Shown piece after piece: positions 1-5,384 of a stretch of 6,935 nucleotides of DNA. Under the pieces are notes generated by a model. It did no database searches, was not told the DNA's origin, and was given only the letters and a program-made list of their open reading frames with translations. The stretch comes from an uncultured Lachnospiraceae bacterium (GTDB lineage: Bacteria; Bacillota; Clostridia; Lachnospirales; Lachnospiraceae). Position numbers and translations under genes: made by a program. The first letter of the stretch is position 1. Each line of letters begins with the position of its first letter. The stretch is taken from positions 1 to 6,935 of the forward strand of contig CADCPP010000120.1 in assembly GCA_902803355.1 (NCBI GenBank), in the 5' to 3' direction.

Positions 1-832
1 CCTGCTTTTCCTTCTCGTTGACGATGAAGTCGCCGGTCTCCTGTTCCTCTTCGTTCATGATCATGTCCATCTTGGACAGTTCCTTGGCCTCGCCCTTTTT
101 GAGGCGGGTCGCCAGATAGTCGCAGGTCTCGTAGAGTTTCGTGGACTTGCCGCTCTGGCCGGAAATGATCAGAGGCGTTCTGGCCTCGTCGATGAGGACC
201 GAGTCGACCTCGTCGATGATCGCGTAGTGCAGGTCGCGGAGGACCATTTCCTCCTTGTAGATGACCATGTTGTCACGCAGATAGTCGAAGCCGAGCTCAT
301 TGTTCGTGACGTAGGTGATGTCGCAGTTATAGGCGGCGCGGCGCTCTTCGGGCGTCATGCTGTTCAAGACCACGCCGACGGTCAGGCCCAGATATTCATG
401 GACCTTGCCCATCCACTCCGCGTCACGCTTGGCCAGGTAGTCGTTGACCGTGACGATGTGCACGCCCTTTCCTTCCAGCGCGTTCAGATAAGCCGGCAGC
501 GTGGAGACCAGGGTCTTGCCTTCACCGGTCTTCATCTCGGCGATGCGGCCCTGGTGAAGAATGATGCCGCCCATCAGCTGGACGCGGTAGTGTTCCAGAC
601 CGATGGCGCGCTTTGCGGCCTCGCGGACAAGGGCAAAGGCTTCGACCAGGATATCGTCCAGGGTCTCTCCGCCGGCAAGGCGCTCCTTGAACTCGCGGGT
701 CTTTGCCTGCATCTCTTCCTGCGTCATAGCCTGTACCTTAGGCCGCAGGGCTTCGATCTTATCGACCAGCGGTTTGATGCGCTTCAGCTCGCGGTCGCTG
801 TAGGATCCGAAAATCTTATCGATGATACTCAT
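1..832 (-). CDS. secA: Preprotein translocase ATPase SecA, N-terminal part (gene runs off the left edge)
   Basis: SecA is the cytoplasmic ATPase that drives secretory preproteins through the SecYEG channel. I translated 277 codons from the minus strand, starting at the ATG at 832-830; the gene continues beyond base 1, so the remaining two thirds or so of the protein is missing. Visible hallmarks are MKTGEGKT (Walker A, residues 100-107), TVNDYLAKRD (128-137), YVTNNELGFDYLRDN (174-188), and the Walker B/DEAD region DEVDSVLIDEARTPLIISG (about 207-225), after which the preprotein cross-linking domain begins. The start is supported by AGAAGGA (839-845) six bases upstream and by the typical N-terminus with an IFGS motif (7-10). 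The gene begins 15 bp after metG on the same strand, and its ribosome binding site directly follows the metG stop codon. I saw no promoter in the last part of metG, so cotranscription with metG is inferred. Confidence 0.97.
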   Translation of the reverse strand, partial: MSIIDKIFGSYSDRELKRIKPLVDKIEALRPKVQAMTQEEMQAKTREFKERLAGGETLDDILVEAFALVREAAKRAIGLEHYRVQLMGGIILHQGRIAEMKTGEGKTLVSTLPAYLNALEGKGVHIVTVNDYLAKRDAEWMGKVHEYLGLTVGVVLNSMTPEERRAAYNCDITYVTNNELGFDYLRDNMVIYKEEMVLRDLHYAIIDEVDSVLIDEARTPLIISGQSGKSTKLYETCDYLATRLKKGEAKELSKMDMIMNEEEQETGDFIVNEKEKQ

Positions 833-838
833 ATCGAT

Positions 839-845
839 TCCTTCT
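839..845 (-). promoter_or_regulatory. secA ribosome binding site
   Basis: AGAAGGA lies six bases before the secA ATG and inside the 15-bp gap after the metG stop (TAA at 850-848). Its placement fixes the secA start and leaves almost no room for a separate promoter or terminator between the two genes. Confidence 0.75.
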
Positions 846-847
846 TT

Positions 848-2842
848 TTAGCGTACTTCTGCGCCGCCGGCGACCTCGCGGTCGGTGGTCATCAGACTTA
901 AATTTCCCTCTTCATCTTCCGCTGCAAGGATCATGCCTTCGCTCATCATGCCGGCAAGCTTTGCGGGCTTAAGGTTCACGATGGCCATGACCTTCTTGCC
1001 GACCATCTCCTCCGGCTTGTACCAGGCCTTGATCCCGGAGAGGATCTGACGGGTCTCGCTGCCGAAGCGGACGGTATTGCAGAGGAGCTTTCTGGACTTC
1101 GGCACTTCCTCGCAGGCGATGATCTCACCCACGCGGAATTCCAGCTTCGCGAAATCGTCATAGTCGACCTCGGGCTTGTGGACAAGAGGCTTTTCTTCCG
1201 CTGCGGCTTCCTCCTGCTTCTCAGGCTCGGCAGGCGTCTCCTCTGTCTTAGCCGGGAACAGTTCGTTCACCTTCGCCATCACGGCAGCCGGGTCAAGCCT
1301 TGCGAAAAGCTGCTCGGGCTTTTCCGTCACCTTCGTTTCGCCGTGCAGGCCGAATGAGCCAAGCTCCGCGAAATCATAGAATTCCGTGCCCAGCTGGCTC
1401 ACGATCTTCTTTGCGGTATCCGGAAGGAAGGGGGCAAGCAGGCTCGCGCCGATGGTCAGACCTTCGCGCAGGTTGTAGAGCACCGTCGCCAGGCGTTCCT
1501 TCTTTTCGGGGTCCTTTGCAAGTGCCCAGGGCATGGTCTCGTCAATATATTTGTTGCAGCGCTTGAAGAGGTTCCAGATCTCCGTCAGGGCATCCGCCAC
1601 ATGCAGGGTCTCCATGGCCTTTTCGCAGCGTGCGGGCGTTTCCTTGGCAAGCGCGATCAGCTCGTCATCCACGGATTCGGAGACGCCGCCGTTTTTCACC
1701 GTCCCGCCGAAGTACTTGTTGCTCATGGCCACGGTGCGGTTTAAGAGGTTGCCGAGCACGTTCGCAAGGTCGGTATTGATGCGCTCGATCAGCAGGTCCC
1801 AGGTGATCACGCCGTCGTTTTCAAAAGGCATCTCATGCAGCACGAAATAACGTACCGCATCCAGGCCGAAGAAATCGATCAGCGTATCCGCGTAGAGGAC
1901 GTTGCCCTTCGATTTGCTCATCTTGCCGTCGCCCTGCAGCAGCCAGGGATGGCCGAAGACCTGCTTCGGGAGCGGCTCGCCCAGCGCCATCAGAAAGATG
2001 GGCCAGTAGATGGTATGGAAACGGATGATGTCCTTGCCGATGATATGCACATCCGCCGGCCAGAATTTCTTATACTGCTCGCTGCTTTCGCCGCCACAGT
2101 GGTAGCCGATGCCGGTAATATAGTTGGTCAGGGCGTCCAGCCAGACATAGACCACATGCTTTTCATCAAAGCTCACCGGAATGCCCCACTTAAAGGAGGT
2201 GCGGGATACGCAGAGGTCCTGGAGTCCGGGCAGCAGGAAATTGTTCATCATCTCGTTTTTGCGGGAGACGGGCTGAATGAATTCGGGATGGGTGTTGATA
2301 TGATCGATCAGCGCCGGCGCGTACTTGCTCATTTTGAAGAAGTAAGCTTCTTCCTTGGCCTTTTCCACCGGGCGGCCGCAGTCGGGGCAGACCTTCACGC
2401 CGTCCTTGTCAACGACCTGGCTTTCGGTAAAGAAGGACTCATCGGGCACGCAGTACCAGCCTTCATAAGCGCCCTTGTAGATATCGCCCTGGTCGTAGAG
2501 CTTTTTGAATATTTTCTGCACTTCCGCCTCATGATAATCATCGGTCGTACGGATAAATTTGTCGTAGGAAATGTTCAGGGAATCCCAGATGTTCCGGATC
2601 TGGCCGGCCACGCTGTCCACGAATTCCTTCGGGCTCTTTCCGGCATCCGTCGCCTTGTTCTCGATCTTCTGGCCGTGCTCGTCGGTGCCGGTCTGGAAGA
2701 AAACGTCATAGCCCTGGGCTCTGCGGAAGCGTGCGATCGCATCCGTCAGCACGATCTCGTAGCAGTTGCCGATGTGCGGCTTGCCCGAAGCATAGGCGAT
2801 CGCCGTGGTGATGTAGTAGGGTTTGTTGTGATATGTGTTCAT
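848..2842 (-). CDS. metG: Methionyl-tRNA synthetase with C-terminal tRNA-binding domain
   Basis: This class I aminoacyl-tRNA synthetase charges tRNA-Met with methionine in the cytoplasm. The 664-residue protein has the HIGH-type signature as PHIGN (22-26), a zinc-knuckle insert at about 130-157, DEKHVVYVWLDAL (226-238), KMSKS at 307-311, the anticodon-recognition segment NLLNR (365-369) and MPW (437-439). An acidic, low-complexity linker (about 532-555) leads to an EMAP/Trbp111-type OB-fold tRNA-binding domain (about 559-664), which normally mediates dimerisation. The length is typical of Firmicutes MetRS with this domain. The zinc insert reads CVPD at 131-134 and CPDC at 152-155, so one of the usual four cysteines is an aspartate. 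An in-frame ATG exists 105 bp upstream at 2947, but it lies within the predicted promoter and would add 35 unrelated residues. The ATG at 2842 has AAGGAG seven bases upstream and gives a normal N-terminus. secA follows after 15 bp. Confidence 0.97.
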   Translation of the reverse strand: MNTYHNKPYYITTAIAYASGKPHIGNCYEIVLTDAIARFRRAQGYDVFFQTGTDEHGQKIENKATDAGKSPKEFVDSVAGQIRNIWDSLNISYDKFIRTTDDYHEAEVQKIFKKLYDQGDIYKGAYEGWYCVPDESFFTESQVVDKDGVKVCPDCGRPVEKAKEEAYFFKMSKYAPALIDHINTHPEFIQPVSRKNEMMNNFLLPGLQDLCVSRTSFKWGIPVSFDEKHVVYVWLDALTNYITGIGYHCGGESSEQYKKFWPADVHIIGKDIIRFHTIYWPIFLMALGEPLPKQVFGHPWLLQGDGKMSKSKGNVLYADTLIDFFGLDAVRYFVLHEMPFENDGVITWDLLIERINTDLANVLGNLLNRTVAMSNKYFGGTVKNGGVSESVDDELIALAKETPARCEKAMETLHVADALTEIWNLFKRCNKYIDETMPWALAKDPEKKERLATVLYNLREGLTIGASLLAPFLPDTAKKIVSQLGTEFYDFAELGSFGLHGETKVTEKPEQLFARLDPAAVMAKVNELFPAKTEETPAEPEKQEEAAAEEKPLVHKPEVDYDDFAKLEFRVGEIIACEEVPKSRKLLCNTVRFGSETRQILSGIKAWYKPEEMVGKKVMAIVNLKPAKLAGMMSEGMILAAEDEEGNLSLMTTDREVAGGAEVR

Positions 2843-2858
2843 GAAAAGACTCCTTTTC
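2843..2858 (-). promoter_or_regulatory. metG Shine-Dalgarno enclosed in a small hairpin
   Basis: Read on the minus strand, GAAAAG-GAGT-CTTTTC forms a perfect 6-bp stem with a 4-nt loop ending at the base before the metG ATG. The Shine-Dalgarno sequence AAGGAG (2850-2855) is half in the 5' arm and half in the loop. The stem is mostly A-U, so it is probably weak; a role in tuning translation is inference. Confidence 0.5.
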
Positions 2859-2862
2859 CGTC

Positions 2863-2903
2863 GCGGCAGATGAGCCGCTTCGGCTTCTGGCTGATGACAG
2901 CCG
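2863..2903 (-). promoter_or_regulatory. metG leader with mutually exclusive hairpins
   Basis: The leader RNA can form GGCTG-TCAT-CAGCC (2902-2889), AGCCG-AAG-CGGCT (2885-2873) and GCGGC-TCATCT-GCCGC (2878-2863). The last two share bases 2874-2878, so they cannot coexist, and CGGCT at 2903-2899 can also pair with AGCCG at 2885-2881. There is no U-run after any of them, and no T-box (no GGTGG-type antiterminator motif) or SAM riboswitch consensus. The pairings are seen directly; a regulatory function is inference. Confidence 0.4.
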
Positions 2904-2909
2904 AAAGCA

Positions 2910-2924
2910 CCCAAAAGATTTGGG
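2910..2924 (-). promoter_or_regulatory. Hairpin near the 5' end of the metG transcript
   Basis: On the minus strand CCCAAA-TCT-TTTGGG is a perfect 6-bp stem with a 3-nt loop. It begins only about 7 nt from the expected transcription start, a position where hairpins are known to protect mRNA from 5'-end-dependent decay. No U-tract follows, so it is not a terminator. Confidence 0.4.
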
Positions 2925-2937
2925 CATGCTTGGTGAG

Positions 2938-2966
2938 ATTGTAGCACAGGAGAGGAGGATTGGCAA
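2938..2966 (-). promoter_or_regulatory. Sigma-A promoter for metG (and probably secA)
   Basis: The minus strand carries TTGCCA (2966-2961), a 17-bp spacer and TACAAT (2943-2938), preceded by TG at 2946-2945 to form an extended -10 (TGCTACAAT). Five of six bases match consensus in the -10, and four of six in the -35. Transcription should start near 2931, giving a leader of about 89 nt before metG. Confidence 0.75.
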
Positions 2967-2987
2967 GGAATATCTTCCGTCTTCCCC

Positions 2988-3017
2988 TTGCTTTGCTGCG
3001 TCCTAACGTGGTATAGT
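2988..3017 (+). promoter_or_regulatory. Sigma-A promoter for trmB
   Basis: TTGCTT (2988-2993), an 18-bp spacer and TATAGT (3012-3017), with TG at 3009-3010 forming the extended -10 TGGTATAGT. The -10 matches five of six consensus bases; the -35 is weak. Transcription should start near 3024, about 32 nt before trmB. It stands back-to-back with the metG promoter, the two -35 boxes being 21 bp apart. Confidence 0.65.
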
Positions 3018-3043
3018 GATGCCGTTGATCAGACACGCCTTTC

Positions 3044-3049
3044 AGGAGG
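3044..3049 (+). promoter_or_regulatory. trmB ribosome binding site
   Basis: A full-consensus AGGAGG is followed by six bases and the ATG at 3056. This is the strongest Shine-Dalgarno in the window and fixes the trmB start. Confidence 0.85.
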
Positions 3050-3055
3050 TCCGCT

Positions 3056-3697
3056 ATGCGTTTGAAACATATTCCCGGCTCGGAAGAAGCCGTTGCAGGA
3101 AGCCCTCAGGTCATTCATGAACCGGAGTCCCTGAAGGGCCGCTGGAGCGCGGAATTTGACGGCCGTCCCATCGCTCTTGAGATCGGCTGCGGCAAGGGGC
3201 AGTTCATTACGCAGCTCGCCGCGCGCGACCCGCAGACGGCTTATTTCGGCCTCGATTTTTATTCGAGCGTCCTTGTGAAAGCACTCAAAAAGGACAGCGA
3301 AGCGCTGCCCAATCTTCGCTTTTTATGGATGGACGCCTCCGGCCTTTCCGAGGTCTTTGCCCCGGGGGAGGTCAGCGTGATCTATCTCAACTTTTCCGAC
3401 CCCTGGCCGAAGGACCGCCATGCCAAGCGCCGCCTCACAGCGCCCGGCTTCCTGAAGAAATGGCAGAGCCTGCTCGCTCCGGAAGGCCGTCTCGAATTCA
3501 AGACCGACAACATGCCGCTCTTTGACTGGTCTGCGGAAACGCTGAAGAACGAAGGCTGGACGATCACCGCGATCACCCACGACCTTCACCACGACCCGGT
3601 CCTTTCCGAAGGCAATATCATGACCGAGTACGAAGAAAAATTCTCCGCGCGGGGGAACGCGATCGGCAAGCTCATTGCCCTGCCGCCCAAGGCGTAA
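3056..3697 (+). CDS. trmB: tRNA (guanine-N7-)-methyltransferase TrmB
   Basis: TrmB transfers a methyl group from S-adenosylmethionine to N7 of guanine 46 in the variable loop of tRNAs. The 213-residue protein has the usual bacterial length and the Rossmann-fold motifs in order: the SAM-binding loop EIGCGKG (42-48), the acidic end of beta-2 in GLD (65-67, where many homologues have Glu), the family signature NFSDPWPKDRH (112-122) with the substrate-binding Asp-Pro-Trp-Pro-Lys, FKTDN (148-152) and the C-terminal TEYE (190-193). The N-terminus MRLKHIPG matches the common clostridial form. It has its own promoter, divergent from metG. The gene ends in TAA directly followed by an ATG, but the next true gene appears to start 114 bp further on. 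Confidence 0.97.
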   Translation: MRLKHIPGSEEAVAGSPQVIHEPESLKGRWSAEFDGRPIALEIGCGKGQFITQLAARDPQTAYFGLDFYSSVLVKALKKDSEALPNLRFLWMDASGLSEVFAPGEVSVIYLNFSDPWPKDRHAKRRLTAPGFLKKWQSLLAPEGRLEFKTDNMPLFDWSAETLKNEGWTITAITHDLHHDPVLSEGNIMTEYEEKFSARGNAIGKLIALPPKA

Positions 3698-3753
3698 ATG
3701 ACGACGGCAGGCCGCAAGCACGGAGGATCCCTGATCTTCTTTCCGGAGCTCCC

Positions 3754-3762
3754 TGTTATTCT
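3754..3762 (+). promoter_or_regulatory. Possible weak promoter for the ftcD operon
   Basis: TGTTATTCT has the form of an extended -10 (TGn followed by TATTCT, four of six consensus bases). No recognisable -35 box lies 16-18 bp upstream. If real, transcription would start near 3769, just before the hairpin at 3776. ftcD could equally be read through from trmB, since I see no terminator in the gap. Confidence 0.25.
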
Positions 3763-3775
3763 GCACAAACGATTA

Positions 3776-3794
3776 CGGCAGCCGCAGGCTGCCG
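3776..3794 (+). promoter_or_regulatory. Strong hairpin just upstream of ftcD
   Basis: CGGCAGCC-GCA-GGCTGCCG is a perfect, GC-rich 8-bp stem with a 3-nt loop. It ends four bases before the ftcD ribosome binding site. What follows is ATATGG rather than a T-run, so it is not a standard intrinsic terminator. It could be an mRNA-stabilising or translation-modulating element, or the end of a processed trmB transcript. The structure is seen; the role is inferred. Confidence 0.5.
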
Positions 3795-3798
3795 ATAT

Positions 3799-3803
3799 GG
3801 AGG
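3799..3803 (+). promoter_or_regulatory. ftcD ribosome binding site (decides the start)
   Basis: GGAGG is followed by eight bases and the ATG at 3812. It favours this start over the upstream in-frame ATGs at 3698 and 3797, the latter overlapping the Shine-Dalgarno itself. Confidence 0.75.
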
Positions 3804-3811
3804 ATCATCAT

Positions 3812-4735
3812 ATGAAACTGGTAGAATGCATCCCGAACTACAGTGAGGGAAGAGATGAAGCAAAGATCGCCGCGATCGCGGCCTGTGTCAAGGAAACACC
3901 GGGCTGCGCGCTGCTGGACATTCAGAAAGATGCGACGCACAACCGCTGCGTGCTGACCTTTGTCGGCTCGCCGGAGGCGGTGGAGGAAGCCTGCGTCAAG
4001 ACGGCCAAGAAAGCCGAAGAGCTGATCGACCTGCGCTTCCACAAGGGCGCGCACCCGCGCATGGGCGCGGTGGACGTGATCCCCTTCGTACCGGCTATGG
4101 ATATGAGCCTGGAAGAGTGCGTGGCGCTGTCCAAAAAAGTCGCAGAGCGCATCTGGGAAGAGGCCGGCATCCCGAGCTTTCTCTATGAAGCATCCGCCAC
4201 GCGGCCGGAGCGCAGAAACCTTGCCGACTGCCGCCGCGGTGAATTCGAAGGCATGCCCGAAAAGCTTCTCCAGGAAGACTGGGCGCCGGACTACGGCACG
4301 CGGGCCATCCACCCCACCGCCGGGATCACGGCCATCGGCGCACGGAACCCGCTCATTGCCTTCAACGTGAATCTGGACACGGACAATGTGGAGATCGCGA
4401 AATCTATTGCAAGAGCCATCCGCGCCTCAAACGGCGGCTTCCGCTCCTGCAAGGCGATCGGTCTGAAGCTGGAAGACCGTAATATCGCGCAGGTCTCCAT
4501 GAATCTGGTCAATTACGAGGACACCTCCATCGTCATGGTCTTCGAAATGATCCGCGCGCTGGCGGACCGTTTCGGCGCTCGGATCATCGGCAGCGAGCTT
4601 GTGGGCCTTACCCCGGCCAAAGCGCTGCTCGACTGCGCGGAATACTACCTGAAGCTGGAGAATTTCAGCGCGAAGCAGCAGGTGATGGAATACCACCTGA
4701 TCGATCTGGAAAGCGGGGATGCCGGCAATGAATGA
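3812..4735 (+). CDS. ftcD: Glutamate formimidoyltransferase
   Basis: This enzyme (EC 2.1.2.5) moves the formimino group of N-formimino-L-glutamate, the product of histidine degradation, to tetrahydrofolate, giving glutamate and 5-formimino-THF. The 307-residue protein corresponds to the two formiminotransferase subdomains (about 1-178 and 179-300) of the bifunctional animal FTCD. Recognisable segments are VECIPNYSEGRD (4-15), the catalytic-site region HKGAHPRMGAVDVIPF (77-92) with His81 the probable catalytic base, the ARNPLIAFNVNL stretch (177-188) at the domain junction, and SMNLVNYEDT (229-238). The open frame extends 38 codons upstream to 3698, but those residues do not resemble the family and the ATG at 3812 has a good GGAGG. 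The 3' end overlaps the cyclodeaminase gene, implying translational coupling. A closely related activity on formiminoglycine (purine fermentation) cannot be excluded from sequence alone. Confidence 0.93.
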   Translation: MKLVECIPNYSEGRDEAKIAAIAACVKETPGCALLDIQKDATHNRCVLTFVGSPEAVEEACVKTAKKAEELIDLRFHKGAHPRMGAVDVIPFVPAMDMSLEECVALSKKVAERIWEEAGIPSFLYEASATRPERRNLADCRRGEFEGMPEKLLQEDWAPDYGTRAIHPTAGITAIGARNPLIAFNVNLDTDNVEIAKSIARAIRASNGGFRSCKAIGLKLEDRNIAQVSMNLVNYEDTSIVMVFEMIRALADRFGARIIGSELVGLTPAKALLDCAEYYLKLENFSAKQQVMEYHLIDLESGDAGNE

Positions 4736-5369
4736 AAACCTGATCCTGGCCGATCTCAGCGGCAGGGATTATCTGGACCTGCTCGGTTCTGCCGCTCCTG
4801 CCCCCGGAGGCGGCGCGGCATCCGCTCTTCTGGGCGCGCAGGGCTGCGCCCTCGGCCAGATGGTCTGCGAACTGACAAAGGGCCGGGCAAAATATGCGGA
4901 CAGTCAAAAGCTCGTCACGGAAGCTGCCGAAACTCTTTCTTCCCTGCGCAGCGAGCTTCTTTCGCTGGCAGACGAAGACGCGCAGGGCTATCAGGGCGTC
5001 ATGGATGTCTTTGCCCTGCCCAAAACGATCGAAGAGGAGATCCTCCGCCGGAAAACCGCTCTGGAAGCTGCCCTGCAGGCATGCACCAAAACACCCTTCC
5101 GCGTGATGCAGCGCTGTGAGGAAGGCCTGCAGGTCATTAGGACTCTCCTCGGCCGCACGAACCGCAACGCCTCCAGCGATCTTGCCGTCGGCGCGCTGGA
5201 TCTGAAAGCCGCCCTCCTCGGCGCCTGGCTGAACGTGAAGACCAATACCGCCTCACTCAGCGACCGCGCTTTCGCGGCAAAGATCGAAGCAGACGGGCAG
5301 GCCATCATTAAGCAGGCCACGGCCCTGGCAGATCATCTCTATCTTACGATTCTGAACAGTTTTTCATAA
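4719..5369 (+). CDS. fchA: Cyclodeaminase/cyclohydrolase family protein (formimino-THF cyclodeaminase)
   Basis: The family converts 5-formimino-THF to 5,10-methenyl-THF with release of ammonia (EC 4.3.1.4), or hydrolyses methenyl-THF (FchA, EC 3.5.4.9); both act on cytosolic folates. The 216-residue, helix-rich protein shows the folate-site PAPGGGAASAL (27-37), the conserved LADEDAQGY segment (83-91), and a late NRNASSDLAVGALDLKAAL stretch (149-167) followed by NVKTN (172-176). The order and length match stand-alone members and the C-terminal half of animal FTCD. Because it directly follows and overlaps ftcD, cyclodeaminase is the likelier role. The start is uncertain: ATG at 4719 (17-bp overlap with ftcD) or ATG at 4728 (8-bp overlap, three residues shorter). 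Neither has a strong Shine-Dalgarno; AGCGGGGA and GGAAAG are the only purine runs, so coupling to ftcD translation is likely. Confidence 0.9.
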   Translation: MPAMNENLILADLSGRDYLDLLGSAAPAPGGGAASALLGAQGCALGQMVCELTKGRAKYADSQKLVTEAAETLSSLRSELLSLADEDAQGYQGVMDVFALPKTIEEEILRRKTALEAALQACTKTPFRVMQRCEEGLQVIRTLLGRTNRNASSDLAVGALDLKAALLGAWLNVKTNTASLSDRAFAAKIEADGQAIIKQATALADHLYLTILNSFS

Positions 5370-5384
5370 GCAGGGAAGGAAGCC

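Noticed and set aside
148..175. P-loop-like SGQSGKST in SecA (residues 224-231)
   Set aside because: The spacing is GxxGK, not GxxxxGK[ST]; the true Walker A is MKTGEGKT at residues 100-107, and this stretch is the normal start of the preprotein cross-linking domain.
227..901. Open frame of 224 codons on the plus strand opposite secA
   Set aside because: It lies almost wholly antisense to the secA coding region and runs into the 3' end of metG; the product is composition-driven and has no recognisable domain.
2843..2931. T-box or SAM riboswitch in the metG leader
   Set aside because: The leader is too short for a T-box, lacks its conserved antiterminator core, and shows no SAM-I type junction motifs or terminator U-run.
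1835..2944. Open frame of 369 codons on the plus strand opposite metG
   Set aside because: It is the antisense shadow of a well-conserved synthetase gene in GC-rich sequence, its protein resembles no family I know, and I give no ribosome binding site or context in its favour.
2843..2947. A 35-residue N-terminal extension of MetRS from the ATG at 2947
   Set aside because: The upstream ATG falls in the promoter spacer, so it would not be transcribed from the predicted promoter, and the ATG at 2842 has a good Shine-Dalgarno and a normal MetRS N-terminus.
3776..3794. Hairpin after trmB read as a rho-independent terminator
   Set aside because: The stem is strong but is followed by ATATGGAGG rather than a run of T, and it lies 79 bp past the trmB stop, right before the ftcD ribosome binding site.
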